A stretch of 64,000 nucleotides of DNA from Leptospira mtsangambouensis (GCF_004770475.1 NZ_RQHK01000017.1:1054001-1118000); one strand, 5' to 3'; shown: positions 49,186 through 58,501, counted from the first letter of the stretch. Made by a program: numbers and translations. The notes: generated by a model from the sequence alone, not told the origin.

Positions 49186-49965
49186 ATGGAAACAAAGGAG
49201 AAGTCAGGCTTTTATATTTGGAAAGAAATGGCCGCATATACGGGAGTATCCTTTGCCACCAAACGTCACAGCCACTTTTATCATCAGTTTTGTTTTTCTT
49301 TAGACAAACCCTTCTTACTGAAAGGGAAAAATGGTAAAGATTTTTATTCACAAGCAGCTTTGGTCCCTTCGGGAGTGAGTCATGAAACAACTTTTGGGAA
49401 CGATCGTTTTATTATTTTATTGATCGATCCTTTGTTATTTGCTGTGTCTTTTCATACAGGTTTTATACATAAAGAAGGTAATCCTGCATTTGATTTAAAG
49501 GATATTATTTCTAATTCAGATATTTTGTTTTTAGAAACAGAACTAAAATCAAATCAAGGTGAAGCAAAAAATAGAATCCTTCAATTACTCAAAGATAAGT
49601 TTATTTTAGAAACCCAAAGAAATATTGACAATCGAATTAAAGATAGTTTGTCGTTCATACAAAAAGATGAATTAGACCAACTCACTTTAAAACAAATTTC
49701 TAAAATAACAAACCTTTCTCCCAGTCGATTTCGACATTTGTTTCGGAGTGAAACTGGAATTACATTTTCAAGTTATAAGTTGTGGAAAAAAATGCAGAAA
49801 GCTATTTTCATTCTTATCAATCAAAAAGATTTGATGAGTGCTGCATATGAAGGTGGATTTTTTGATCAGCCACATTTTAATCGTGTGTTACGTAGATCAT
49901 TTGGTTTGAGCCCTTCTGAGTTAAAAAAAAATCCACATTTTGAATTAAAAATATTCTCATCTTAG
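49186..49965 (+). CDS. AraC-family transcriptional regulator
   Basis: 259 residues. The N-terminal about 110 residues form a cupin-like sensing domain (TKRHSHFYHQFCFSLDKPF). The C-terminal domain has two helix-turn-helix units, LTLKQISKITNLSPSRFRHLF (quoted here as KQISKITNLSPSRFRHLF) and MSAAYEGGFFDQPHFNRVL, followed by FGLSPSEL, the standard AraC end. The His-rich entry (RHSHFYHQF) could bind a metal or small ligand. It is co-transcribed with the FMN reductase and may respond to a redox or quinone stress. Confidence 0.87.
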   Translation: METKEKSGFYIWKEMAAYTGVSFATKRHSHFYHQFCFSLDKPFLLKGKNGKDFYSQAALVPSGVSHETTFGNDRFIILLIDPLLFAVSFHTGFIHKEGNPAFDLKDIISNSDILFLETELKSNQGEAKNRILQLLKDKFILETQRNIDNRIKDSLSFIQKDELDQLTLKQISKITNLSPSRFRHLFRSETGITFSSYKLWKKMQKAIFILINQKDLMSAAYEGGFFDQPHFNRVLRRSFGLSPSELKKNPHFELKIFSS

Positions 49966-50073
49966 CCCTTTTATACAAGGATTTTATTCTTACTTGAAGT
50001 AATATGAACAAATCTTGGAATCTTTTGAATTGTCGATTTTCAAGATAGACTATTTGTGAGTAGGTTGACCAAA

Positions 50074-50469
50074 ATGAATTTTAAAATGCCTGAAGATTTT
50101 AGAAAAGCCTATCGGAAAGAATTAGAAAACTACCACGTATCCTTGAAGGAAAAAAACTTAGTGCAAGCTTGGTATTTTTTAGAAAGAGCCCATGTCATTG
50201 GCCAATACCATCCAATCTCACATACAGGAATTCACTTTAGAATGTTGGTGTTTGGGATTAGAACTTTGGATGGAAAGGAAATTTTCGGTCAAATGATTCG
50301 AGTTTTATTCGGTTGGATCGGTAGTTTATTCAATCGAATTCCGGTTGGGAATACGGGTGGAGTTTCTGTGCCAATTTTTGCATCTATGCCCATTCCTGAT
50401 GATTTAAAAAGTTTGTTGAAGGATGCAGATACTGATCGTATTGGCCTTGCTGGTTTAAAAACCAAGTAG
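50074..50469 (+). CDS. DUF3703 domain protein
   Basis: 131 residues from the ATG at 50074; a GTG at 50056 is in frame but an AGG stretch sits best for 50074. It has the DUF3703 strings AWYFLERAHVIGQYHP, HTGIHFRMLVFG and PVGNTGGVSVPIFASMPIP. Members are small soluble proteins with no known function, often found near metal or redox genes. The sequence has no signal peptide and ends in a basic/acidic helix. There is no clear link with neighbours. Confidence 0.8.
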   Translation: MNFKMPEDFRKAYRKELENYHVSLKEKNLVQAWYFLERAHVIGQYHPISHTGIHFRMLVFGIRTLDGKEIFGQMIRVLFGWIGSLFNRIPVGNTGGVSVPIFASMPIPDDLKSLLKDADTDRIGLAGLKTK

Positions 50470-50646
50470 ACCTTTTTTCTAAGAAGAAAATTAAATGTAA
50501 TGTTTTTCTTTATCTATGATGGGCTGATATCTGTTAGTCTAGGGAATACGATAACCCATAGGTAATAAATTATAGATTTTGAATATTAATTGCGTACATT
50601 ATTCCTTTTGTGAATTTTGTATCGTTTGAATCTTATTCAATTTTCT

Positions 50647-51642
50647 ATGTTTCGATTTATCGTTATTTTATTATTCTTTTTTTCCTGTCGTGAAAAATCA
50701 TTTAACAATGCATGTGATATCAAATCTGATTCCTACTTGGAATCTGTTTTTGTTTTCAATTTGTTAGGTGAAACAAAAAGTTATTGTTCTACTGGGATGA
50801 TCGATTTCAATCCTTCTGTAATTTCTTTGAACCCTAAGTATGGTAGTGTTTCTGAGGGAGGCGGTAGTTTGGTAATCGGTAGTTCCGCTGCTTTTTCTGT
50901 TCAATTGAAGGAAAGGCCAGGGGCTAACGTTAGTGTTCAGGTTGTGGTATCAAATCCTTCCTATGGAACCGTTTTTCCCACGTCTCTTAACTTTGATTCA
51001 AGTAATTGGTCTATACCTCAGAATGTGATCGTAACGGGAGTTAATGATTCAATTCTAAATGGAACTAGGCAATTCCGGCTTATATTTGTTCCTAATTCGG
51101 AAGATAAAAACTTAGATCTAAATCCGAATACAGTCGATGTACAAATTTTTGATAATGAAAAACGATTGTTCCTATCTGCAAGTGCATATCGAGGAGGGGA
51201 ATTTGGTGGTATTTCTGGAGCCGATGCCATTTGTGCTTCCGATGCCAAATGTCCCAATGGTTCAATTTGTAAGGCAATGATTTTAAATGCAGTTATGCGG
51301 GTTGCATCCGTTACTGCAAATATTGGTGATGGACAAATCGATTGGGTATTACATCCCAACACACATTATTATATGCCAGATGGAACCACGTTTGTTTCCA
51401 ATACAAATTCTACATCCCTACTACAAATACCATTTTCGAATGTGATTGACTCAGTTTCTTCTGGAGTATGGCTTGGAAGTTTTTCTGGCTGGGTGATCGG
51501 TGCGAATCATTGTATTAATTGGTCTGATATTACTGTAATGAACACCGGCTATGTTTTCAGAACGCAATATACCGATAATACACTTTTTGGTGGAAATTAT
51601 TCTTGTAGTAACCAAGCAAATTTACTTTGTGTGGAGTATTAA
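50647..51642 (+). CDS. DUF1554 lipoprotein with Calx-beta-like N-domain
   Basis: 331 residues from the ATG at 50647 (in-frame TTG at 50617 is less likely). The lipoprotein signal MFRFIVILLFFFSC has Cys 14. Residues about 60-170 read like a Calx-beta/cadherin-like domain (VSEGGGSLVIGSSAAFSV, VTGVNDSILNGTRQFRL, IFDNEKRLF). Residues about 180-331 form the DUF1554 domain with GGISGADAICASDAKCPN and a Cys-rich, Trp-rich end (GVWLGSFSGWVIGANHCINW). This combination is characteristic of Leptospira surface-type lipoproteins. It is a paralogue of the gene at 51883. The function is unknown; roles in host or matrix contact have been proposed for the family. Confidence 0.78.
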   Translation: MFRFIVILLFFFSCREKSFNNACDIKSDSYLESVFVFNLLGETKSYCSTGMIDFNPSVISLNPKYGSVSEGGGSLVIGSSAAFSVQLKERPGANVSVQVVVSNPSYGTVFPTSLNFDSSNWSIPQNVIVTGVNDSILNGTRQFRLIFVPNSEDKNLDLNPNTVDVQIFDNEKRLFLSASAYRGGEFGGISGADAICASDAKCPNGSICKAMILNAVMRVASVTANIGDGQIDWVLHPNTHYYMPDGTTFVSNTNSTSLLQIPFSNVIDSVSSGVWLGSFSGWVIGANHCINWSDITVMNTGYVFRTQYTDNTLFGGNYSCSNQANLLCVEY

Positions 51643-51882
51643 AATTTAAATTATTTTCCAACTAAAAAATTGAAAAAAAGACCGCTTTGCGTAATTTGAA
51701 CGTTTCAAGTTTTGCTTTAAATGATGACATAACATTGATTGAAAAAGTAATTTTCTAATTTATCGTAAAGCTTTGAAATCCAAAATCTGCATATAATTTT
51801 CGTTTGGCGAATATAATTCTTATTTTTCATTGCTTGGAATTATTTATTTCGAGATTTGGTAGAAATAAGAGATTGATATTTC

Positions 51883-52881
51883 ATGTTTTTTAGAGTTCTT
51901 CTATTTGGTCTTCTTTTCCTTTCTTGTAGCAAAAATCTTTATAATAATCCCTGTGACCCAGAATCAAAATCCTATGCCATGACATTTTTGGTGATGGCAG
52001 TTTCGGGTGAACAGAAAAACCTATGTTTTCCAGGTATCACAATTAAAGATAATTTTGGCCTATTGCTTAGTGCGACAACAGGTCGTCTCTCTGAACATGG
52101 TGGGAATGCTGTCCTTGGTTCTTCGTTAACTTATAAATTAAATTTTGGGTCTGAGCCAAAAGAAAATGTGAATGTCAACATAGTCGTTTCAAACCCTTCT
52201 TATGCCACAGTCAGTCCAACTACAATTATTTGGACACCCAATGATTGGAATTCGGAAAAGATAATTACTGTAACAGCTGTAAACGATACATTATTAAATG
52301 GGACTAGGGATTTTTTAATTCGGCTGGTGCCGACTTCAGCGGATACTTCTTTAAGACTTCAAGAAAGATTTATCTCAATGCAGATTTTTGATAACGATAA
52401 AAGGTTATTTGTGAATTCAACTCTCACCAAAGGAAATTTAGGTGGTATTTCTGGAGCAGATTCCACATGTTCTTCCGATCCTAAATGCCCTGTTGGATCT
52501 CAATGTAAGGCAATGCTTGGTACAGATTCGGGAATTCGAAGGGCAACTATTACGGGAGATGTTGGCGATGGTCAAGTCGATTGGGTTCTAAAACCATTCG
52601 CATCTTATGTTCAAAGCGACAATATAACGCCGGTCGGGACTACGAATGCAGTTTCATTGTTTACCCTTCCAATTGTGAATGGAATTGAATCTCCTGGAGT
52701 TACCACTTGGACTGGATTGGGAACTTCCTGGCAATCAGATCCAAACAATTGTTCCAATTGGACAAATTCAAGCTCTGGCAACGGAATTGTCGGGACTTCT
52801 AGTAGCAATAATGTAGCGTTACTCAATAATTTGAATGTAGCTTGTACTAGTGATTTGAAATTTTACTGCGCAGAACAATAA
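51883..52881 (+). CDS. DUF1554 lipoprotein, paralogue of 50647-51642
   Basis: 332 residues. The signal MFFRVLLFGLLFLSC has Cys 15. Same domain order as the previous gene: N-domain (LSEHGGNAVLGSSLTYKL, VTAVNDTLLNGTRDFLIRL, IFDNDKRLF) and DUF1554 domain (GGISGADSTCSSDPKCPVG, VGDGQVDWVLKP, NNCSNWTNSSSG, ending LKFYCAEQ). The conserved strings are strongly shared while the loops differ, typical of surface diversification. A 240-bp AT-rich gap separates the two genes, so each probably has its own promoter. Confidence 0.78.
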   Translation: MFFRVLLFGLLFLSCSKNLYNNPCDPESKSYAMTFLVMAVSGEQKNLCFPGITIKDNFGLLLSATTGRLSEHGGNAVLGSSLTYKLNFGSEPKENVNVNIVVSNPSYATVSPTTIIWTPNDWNSEKIITVTAVNDTLLNGTRDFLIRLVPTSADTSLRLQERFISMQIFDNDKRLFVNSTLTKGNLGGISGADSTCSSDPKCPVGSQCKAMLGTDSGIRRATITGDVGDGQVDWVLKPFASYVQSDNITPVGTTNAVSLFTLPIVNGIESPGVTTWTGLGTSWQSDPNNCSNWTNSSSGNGIVGTSSSNNVALLNNLNVACTSDLKFYCAEQ

Positions 52882-52901
52882 AAAATATTTCAATTATTTG
52901 A

Positions 52902-52952
52902 TTGACTATTCATATCTAATAGATATAGCTTAAAAATATATCTATTAGATAT
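52902..52952 (+). promoter_or_regulatory. promoter with two perfect palindromic operators
   Basis: TTGACT (52902-52907) and TATAGC (52924-52929, 16-bp spacing) form a promoter candidate. Two perfect 15-bp palindromes, ATATCTA-A-TAGATAT (52912-52926) and ATATCTA-T-TAGATAT (52938-52952), have centres 26 bp apart. The first covers the spacer and the -10 box; the second lies downstream, 9 bp before the ATG at 52961. Both would block RNA polymerase when bound. The last gene of the operon is a PadR regulator, the natural candidate to bind these sites. Confidence 0.8.
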
Positions 52953-52960
52953 GAGGCCCC

Positions 52961-53557
52961 ATGCAAACCAACCAACGGAATATACTTGTTATTCTTGGTC
53001 ATCCGAATCCAAATTCACTTTGTGCTCATTTAGCGGAGACTTATGTAAATTCAGCAAAACAATCGGGCCACACAGTGAATTATCTAAAATTGGCCGAATT
53101 AAATTTTGATTATAATTTATACATGGGCCATAAAAAAGATTCCTCTCAGACGCTCGAACCAGATTTAATCCGAAGTCAAAAATTAATAACAGATGCAAAC
53201 CATTTGGTATTTGTTTTTCCTAGTTGGTGGGCCAGTATGCCAGCAGTTCTAAAGGCATGGATTGACCGAGTGTTTTTACCGGGATTCTCATTTAAATACC
53301 GAAAAAACTCGCCACTTCCCGAAAAACTTTTGTTAGGTAAAACTGCTCGTATCTTTGTAACGATGGATGCTCCTAGTTGGTATTACAAATGGTTTAATAA
53401 ATCTCCAGGTGTCCAATTGTTGAAGTTTGGAACTTTGGAGTTTTGTGGAGTTTCACCTGTTAAAGTAACAATTTTTGGTCAGGTGAGAACTAGGAAACAA
53501 TCTGACTTTTTGAAATGGACCAAAGATGTTGAATCTTTTGCCAAACAAGGTAAATAG
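52961..53557 (+). CDS. flavodoxin-fold NAD(P)H:quinone oxidoreductase
   Basis: 198 residues. It has the flavodoxin-2 fold of KefF/MdaB/NQO1-type enzymes: a start of ILVILGHPNPNSLCAHLAE, the string LVFVFPSWWASMPAVLKAWIDRV (quoted as FPSWWASMPAVLK), and GFSFKY that shapes the FAD/FMN pocket. It reduces quinones or nitro/azo compounds with NAD(P)H. The SD TGAGG is 8 nt before the ATG. It is first in an operon with an alpha/beta hydrolase and a PadR regulator and has the double palindrome in its promoter, so a phenolic or quinone inducer is likely, by analogy with other PadR systems. Confidence 0.85.
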   Translation: MQTNQRNILVILGHPNPNSLCAHLAETYVNSAKQSGHTVNYLKLAELNFDYNLYMGHKKDSSQTLEPDLIRSQKLITDANHLVFVFPSWWASMPAVLKAWIDRVFLPGFSFKYRKNSPLPEKLLLGKTARIFVTMDAPSWYYKWFNKSPGVQLLKFGTLEFCGVSPVKVTIFGQVRTRKQSDFLKWTKDVESFAKQGK

Positions 53558-53558
53558 T

Positions 53559-54443
53559 ATGAAACTATTTCATAAAGACCTAAATGAATTTGAATCTAAT
53601 GGACAATATTTAAATTTTAAAGGTCATTCTATATACTATCGAACGATTGGAGAAGGAAGGAATTTATTTCTTTTACACGGTTATCCTTTCAATTGTTATG
53701 ATTGGAGTTTAGTCATTCCAAAAATATCCAAAGATAGAAAGATCATTCTTTTGGATTTTTTAGGTATGGGATTTTCTGATAAACCACAAAATCATCGTTA
53801 TACGTTTGAGGAATATGCAGAAATTGTAAATGAAGTTGCAAACCATTTAGGAATCATTGAGGCAGATATTTTAGCCCACGATTTAGCTGTTAGTGTTGTG
53901 CAAGAAATGTTATCTTCACTTGAAAAAAATAAATTTAAGATCCGTTCGATCGCGTTTATGAATGGAGGTCTTTTCTCCGATGTTTACAAACCAAGACTAA
54001 TCCAAAGGTTTTTATCTCAAACTCCAAACTTCATTGGAAAATTAATCAGTAAGGCAATGAGTCGTAAATCTGTAGAGGCATCACTTTTTCGTGTTTTCGG
54101 ACCTACTACCCAACCAAACAAAAATTGGTTAGATATCTTTTGGGAAGTTTTAAACTATAAAGAAGGAAAAACGATAGCTTATCTCATTGGCCGACTGGTG
54201 TTTGAAAAAGTTCATTATCAAAAACGTTGGACAAACGCTATGTTGTTTACCCAGATCCCATTTTGTTATATATGTGGTCCAGCGGATCCAAATTCAGGAT
54301 TAAATATGTCAGATCGTTTTTCCAAAGTTTTTCCTTCTAGGCCTATTTATTTTTTATCTGAAAAGATAGGACATTGGCCACAAATTGAGTCCCCGGAAGA
54401 AGTTGTTTCAACATACTATCATTTCATTAATGATTTAAAATAA
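53559..54443 (+). CDS. alpha/beta hydrolase with Asp nucleophile (haloalkane-dehalogenase-like)
   Basis: 294 residues from the ATG at 53559, one base after the previous stop. The oxyanion region is LFLLHGYPFNCYDWS; the nucleophile elbow reads ILAHDLAVSVVQ, in which an Asp replaces the usual Ser (about residue 109). The catalytic His is in GHWPQIESPE near the end. An Asp nucleophile points to a haloalkane dehalogenase or epoxide hydrolase rather than an esterase. The family places a cap domain after residue about 130, and this length fits. Its operon mates are the quinone reductase and the PadR regulator, suggesting detoxification. Confidence 0.8.
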   Translation: MKLFHKDLNEFESNGQYLNFKGHSIYYRTIGEGRNLFLLHGYPFNCYDWSLVIPKISKDRKIILLDFLGMGFSDKPQNHRYTFEEYAEIVNEVANHLGIIEADILAHDLAVSVVQEMLSSLEKNKFKIRSIAFMNGGLFSDVYKPRLIQRFLSQTPNFIGKLISKAMSRKSVEASLFRVFGPTTQPNKNWLDIFWEVLNYKEGKTIAYLIGRLVFEKVHYQKRWTNAMLFTQIPFCYICGPADPNSGLNMSDRFSKVFPSRPIYFLSEKIGHWPQIESPEEVVSTYYHFINDLK

Positions 54444-54447
54444 GCTA

Positions 54448-54990
54448 ATGAAACGAGAAAGCAAAACACAGTATGCATTGTTAGGTATCCTTTCTCAATG
54501 TGAAATGAATGGATATGAAATCCGAAAATACATTGAGTCCACAATTAGTTTTTTCTGGAGCGAAAGTTTCGGACAAATTTATCCCACTTTGGCAAAGTTA
54601 GAAGAAGAAGGATTGATTCGAGAATGGGAAAAAACGGATAACAACGGGAAAAAGAAAAAAGTTTATAAAATCACTCGTCCTGGACTTGAGGCATTCCGAC
54701 GTTGGATGGACGAATCTCCGATCCAAACAAACAAAAGAAACGAATTGTTATTTAAAGTTTTTTTTGGAAGGCATATGAATCCAAAATTATTAACCCAACA
54801 GTTAGAAGAAGAAGTTCACAAACAAAAGGAAGATTTAAAACTATTAAAAAACTTTCAAAAGGAACTGGATACAGATTGGGAAAAACATCCAGACTTGGAG
54901 TATTGGTCTTTGACCCTTGAGTATGCGGAAAAACAAACAAAACTAAATTTAGATTGGATAAATAAAGTTAAAAGTAAAATTAAAAGCTAA
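54448..54990 (+). CDS. PadR-family transcriptional regulator
   Basis: 180 residues. The N-terminal winged helix (YALLGILSQCEMNGYEIRKYI, cited as LLGILSQCEMNGYEI) runs into SFGQIYPTLAKLEEEGLI and a beta-wing (GKKKKVYKITRPGLEAFRRW, cited as KVYKITRPGLEAF). The C-terminal part is a long helical dimerisation domain typical of the PadR-s2/VirR-like group. It is 4 bp after the hydrolase stop. PadR proteins repress detoxification genes and are released by phenolic or drug ligands. The two operators at 52912-52952 are the likely targets. Confidence 0.88.
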   Translation: MKRESKTQYALLGILSQCEMNGYEIRKYIESTISFFWSESFGQIYPTLAKLEEEGLIREWEKTDNNGKKKKVYKITRPGLEAFRRWMDESPIQTNKRNELLFKVFFGRHMNPKLLTQQLEEEVHKQKEDLKLLKNFQKELDTDWEKHPDLEYWSLTLEYAEKQTKLNLDWINKVKSKIKS

Positions 54991-55040
54991 TTTTTTATTT
55001 TAATTATTGATTTGGTATCAATAATCTATATAAAAAACAG

Positions 55041-57212
55041 ATGATGGGCTGGGGCACTGTCTCTAAAAGATGTTACTATGTGTTCTCTGTTTGTGTTACG
55101 TTTATATTTTGTTCCCCAATTTTTGGAACAGAGAAAGTAACCCTTCATCTGAAATGGTTTCATCAATTTCAATTCGCTGGATACTATGCTGCACTTGAAA
55201 AAGGATATTACAAAGATCTTGGACTTGATGTTGAGATTTTTGAAAGTACGATTGGAATCAAAGGTATTCACGAAAAAGTAATCCAATCTCCCGGTCATTA
55301 TGGTGTAGGGAGTAATGAACTTATCCAAGAAAGATACGCAGGAAAACCTGTGGTTGTTCTTGCAGTCATTTTTCAACATTCACCTTCTGTTTTGTTTTTT
55401 AAAAAAACATCAAATATTCAAAGTATTCATGACTTAGCTGGCAAACGAGTGATGTTAACTCCTCGGATGGATGAAATAGTTGCTTATCTCAAAAAAGAAG
55501 GTATAGAATTAAAAGATTTGCAGCTCATAGAGCATAAATTTGATCCAAATGATTTGATCTTAGGTAAAGTGGATGCCTATTCAGGATATGCCACAACTCA
55601 AGCTTATGATTTTAAAAAAGCAGGTTTTTCTTTTGTAGAATATTCACCTCGTGTAGCTGGAATTGATTTTTATGGTGATAATTTTTTTACAAGTGAAGTT
55701 GAGGTTCGGGAACATCCCGATCGAGTAAAAGCATTTCGAGAAGCAAGTCTACGTGGTTGGCAATATGCAATGAACCATCAAGAAGAAATTGTAGATTTGA
55801 TTTATGAAAAATACTCTAAAAGAAATTCGAAGGAGCGACTGTTATTTGAAGCAAAACAAATGACTCCATTAATCCAACCTGTGCTTGTGGAGATGGGTTA
55901 TATGAATCCAGGACGTTGGAAACACATCAATGATGTGTATGCAGACCTCGGAATGCTTCCTAAAAATATGAATCTACGGGGTTTTATTTATGATCCCAAT
56001 CCTCAAACAAATTACGATTGGATTTATTATTCTTTTGGAGCAGTTGTTTCTATTTTTATAGTTGTTTGGTTGGTGCAATGGCGTCGTTTGGAAAAACAAT
56101 ATTCTGAAAACTTAAAGAAACAGGTTGAAGTTCGAACAGAAGAATTAAAAAATTCTAATGAATATTTACAAGTATTGAATCAAAGTGTGTTGAATACTTT
56201 AAAAGAGCTTACAGAAGCCCAAGATCGACTTCTTTCTTCTGAAAAATTAGCAGTGCTCGGACAACTTGCTGCTGGTATGGCCCATGAGTTAAATACACCA
56301 TTGGGAGCCATTGTTTCTTCCAATCAATCTCTTGCAGATTTTCTAAATAATAAAATTAATAAAATCGTCGAAACCATTCTTGGATTTAGTAAAGAGGATT
56401 CTATTCGATTTAATAAAGTGTTAGAAGAAAGTATCAAAAACCAAACTTTCCTTGAAGGAAAAACGGAAAGATTAATCAAAAAGGATCTTGCTTCAAAATA
56501 TTCATCAACGTTAAAGATGGATTTATATGGAAAACATATGCAACTTGTCGTTGAAACGGGAGCTTATCGATTGGGTGATGAACTCTCCCAAATCTTAGAA
56601 AGCGAAAACTCGCTTACCATCCTTGAAACTGTTGCAACGATGGCTGCAGCTTATCGTTCGAATCAAATCATCTCAGTTGCATCAGAAAAAGCGACACATG
56701 TGATTCGTGCACTCAAAAGTTATTTGGTTACAGATAAAGATATTTTGAGTGGGAACACAGTTGTTGATGTAATTTTTGAAATAGAAACCATACTGTCTCT
56801 TTATCATTACAACCTAAGTAAAGTTAATATAGTTAAGTCTTATTTAACTAACAAAAAATGTAAAGGAAATAGAGATAAACTCAATCAAGTTTGGATCAAT
56901 CTATTGAACAACGCATTACAAGCTATGAGTTATGCAGGAACACTAGAAATCAGAATTCAATCGATTGAACCATGGATCAAAGTTTCGATCATTGATTCTG
57001 GTACGGGGATTCCTGACAAAATCAAAGATAAGATTTTTGATCCGTTTTTTACCACAAAACCAGACGGAGAAGGGATGGGTTTAGGTCTTGATATTTGTAA
57101 GAAAATTGTATTACAAACAGGTGGAAAAATTGAATTAGAGGATGTGCCAAACGGAGCTTGTTTTGTTGTTTGGTTGCCAATTGCCGAAGAAGACTTAAAT
57201 TCTAATTCTTAA
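55041..57212 (+). CDS. periplasmic substrate-binding domain fused to a histidine kinase
   Basis: 723 residues. A signal or membrane segment (about residues 8-27) is followed by an NMT1/THI5-like binding domain (about 30-300) with LHLKWFHQFQFAGYYAALEKG and GVGSNELIQERYAG, as in pyrimidine-precursor or sulfonate-binding proteins of ABC importers. A transmembrane helix at about 330-350 and a coiled coil lead to the kinase. The H-box is GMAHELNTPLGAIVS (His about 416), the N-box NLLNNALQAM (about 617), G boxes DSGTGIPDK and GEGMGLGLDICKK. The H to N distance is about 200 residues, roughly 90 more than usual. No response regulator is adjacent. ATG ATG at 55041; no SD is evident. Confidence 0.85.
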   Translation: MMGWGTVSKRCYYVFSVCVTFIFCSPIFGTEKVTLHLKWFHQFQFAGYYAALEKGYYKDLGLDVEIFESTIGIKGIHEKVIQSPGHYGVGSNELIQERYAGKPVVVLAVIFQHSPSVLFFKKTSNIQSIHDLAGKRVMLTPRMDEIVAYLKKEGIELKDLQLIEHKFDPNDLILGKVDAYSGYATTQAYDFKKAGFSFVEYSPRVAGIDFYGDNFFTSEVEVREHPDRVKAFREASLRGWQYAMNHQEEIVDLIYEKYSKRNSKERLLFEAKQMTPLIQPVLVEMGYMNPGRWKHINDVYADLGMLPKNMNLRGFIYDPNPQTNYDWIYYSFGAVVSIFIVVWLVQWRRLEKQYSENLKKQVEVRTEELKNSNEYLQVLNQSVLNTLKELTEAQDRLLSSEKLAVLGQLAAGMAHELNTPLGAIVSSNQSLADFLNNKINKIVETILGFSKEDSIRFNKVLEESIKNQTFLEGKTERLIKKDLASKYSSTLKMDLYGKHMQLVVETGAYRLGDELSQILESENSLTILETVATMAAAYRSNQIISVASEKATHVIRALKSYLVTDKDILSGNTVVDVIFEIETILSLYHYNLSKVNIVKSYLTNKKCKGNRDKLNQVWINLLNNALQAMSYAGTLEIRIQSIEPWIKVSIIDSGTGIPDKIKDKIFDPFFTTKPDGEGMGLGLDICKKIVLQTGGKIELEDVPNGACFVVWLPIAEEDLNSNS

Positions 57213-57385
57213 TTCCTGGATTTATTCGTATGCGCTCTTCGTGTATTCGCAGAAAGGGGGCATGGGTCAGGCCTTGGCCCGAAAAAATGGAGAATTTTAA
57301 CAGATATTTGTATTTCGTAAATTAGATCAAGTTTGCTTTTTCGATTCCAATTACGATAGGCAAATGTAGATTCGTACTAGTTTCT

Positions 57386-58486
57386 ATGGACCCTTTGAAA
57401 GATATGTATTCCCGTGATTGGGTTTTGAATTTGGGAAACCACCTGAACGCAGTTGATTCCAATATAAAACCTTTGGAATTTCAGAAACAGGTGTTTTCTT
57501 CTCCCTGGAAGGAGATGGAATTAAAAGAAAGAATCAACAGACTTGCCGAAGTAGTGGTTCAAAATTGGCAGGGTCCAATCGCAAATATTTATCCTAATCT
57601 TGTTACTTTAATTGATTCACTTCGTAACCAAGGGATTTCTGATTTTAATTTTCCATATATTTTTTTAAACGATATTGTCACCAAATCTGGGTTAAGTGAT
57701 TTCGAATCATCAATGAAAGCTTTTGAAAAAATTACTGTGTTTTCCAGTTCTGAATTTGCGATTCGTTTTTTTTATAAACAACACTTTGATAGAACTTTAA
57801 AACAGATGTTTCTTTGGTCGAAACACAAGGAGCCAATGGTTCGGAGGTTGGCCAGTGAAGGGAGCCGCCCGATGTTACCTTGGGGAATTGGAATTCCGGA
57901 AATCAAAAAAAATCCAGAAATTCATTTGTCGATACTAGAATCTCTTTGGGATGATCAGAACGAAATTGTCCGTCGGAGTGTTGCAAATCATTTAAACGAT
58001 ATATCAAAGTTAAATCCGGAATTAGTATTAGAATTCTGTATACATAAGTTTGGCAAAACACCTGAGTTAGACAAAACCTTAAAACATTCCCTCCGTACAC
58101 TTCTTAAAAAAGGAAATACCAAAGCCTTGGGTTTCTTTTCATATAACACAAAATGGAAACCAGAAAAATTTAAATTTTCACTGTCACAGAAGGAAGTTAA
58201 AGTTGGAAATGCACTTGAATTTAAAATTCATTTGAGTCAAAATTCAAAAGATAAAACGAAATTGAGACTAGAATATAAAATTGGGTTCCGGTTATCTAAT
58301 GGAAAACATGGATTTAAAGTATTTCAGTTAGGTGAACGAATGTTGTTGCCATCTGAAACCATAGAGATAACCAAAAAACATTCATTTGCACCCATTACCA
58401 CTCGAGTGTATTATCCTGGAACCCAAACGATTTCGATTTTGTTAAATGGAAACGAATATGATATGCGAAAATTTGAATTGAAATGA
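57386..58486 (+). CDS. AlkD-like DNA alkylation repair protein with extra C-terminal domain
   Basis: 366 residues. Residues 1-250 contain HEAT-like helix pairs: RDWVLNLGNHL, RINRLAEVVVQNW, SEFAIRFFYKQHF, then EPMVRRLASEGSRPMLPWG and DDQNEIVRRSVANHLNDIS. This layout matches the AlkD family of DNA glycosylases that remove alkylated bases. Residues about 260-366 form a beta-rich domain (LSQKEVKVGNALEFKIHLS and TRVYYPGTQTISILLNG) that recalls an Ig-like fold; this longer form is known in some bacteria. It starts about 170 bp after the kinase gene. Confidence 0.8.
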   Translation: MDPLKDMYSRDWVLNLGNHLNAVDSNIKPLEFQKQVFSSPWKEMELKERINRLAEVVVQNWQGPIANIYPNLVTLIDSLRNQGISDFNFPYIFLNDIVTKSGLSDFESSMKAFEKITVFSSSEFAIRFFYKQHFDRTLKQMFLWSKHKEPMVRRLASEGSRPMLPWGIGIPEIKKNPEIHLSILESLWDDQNEIVRRSVANHLNDISKLNPELVLEFCIHKFGKTPELDKTLKHSLRTLLKKGNTKALGFFSYNTKWKPEKFKFSLSQKEVKVGNALEFKIHLSQNSKDKTKLRLEYKIGFRLSNGKHGFKVFQLGERMLLPSETIEITKKHSFAPITTRVYYPGTQTISILLNGNEYDMRKFELK

Positions 58487-58501
58487 GGATAGGAACTTAG
58501 T

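Noticed and set aside
57255..57285. Inverted repeat GGGTCA/TGGCCC after the kinase gene
   Set aside because: Only 6 bp with a wobble pair and no U-tract on the plus strand, so it is not a convincing terminator.
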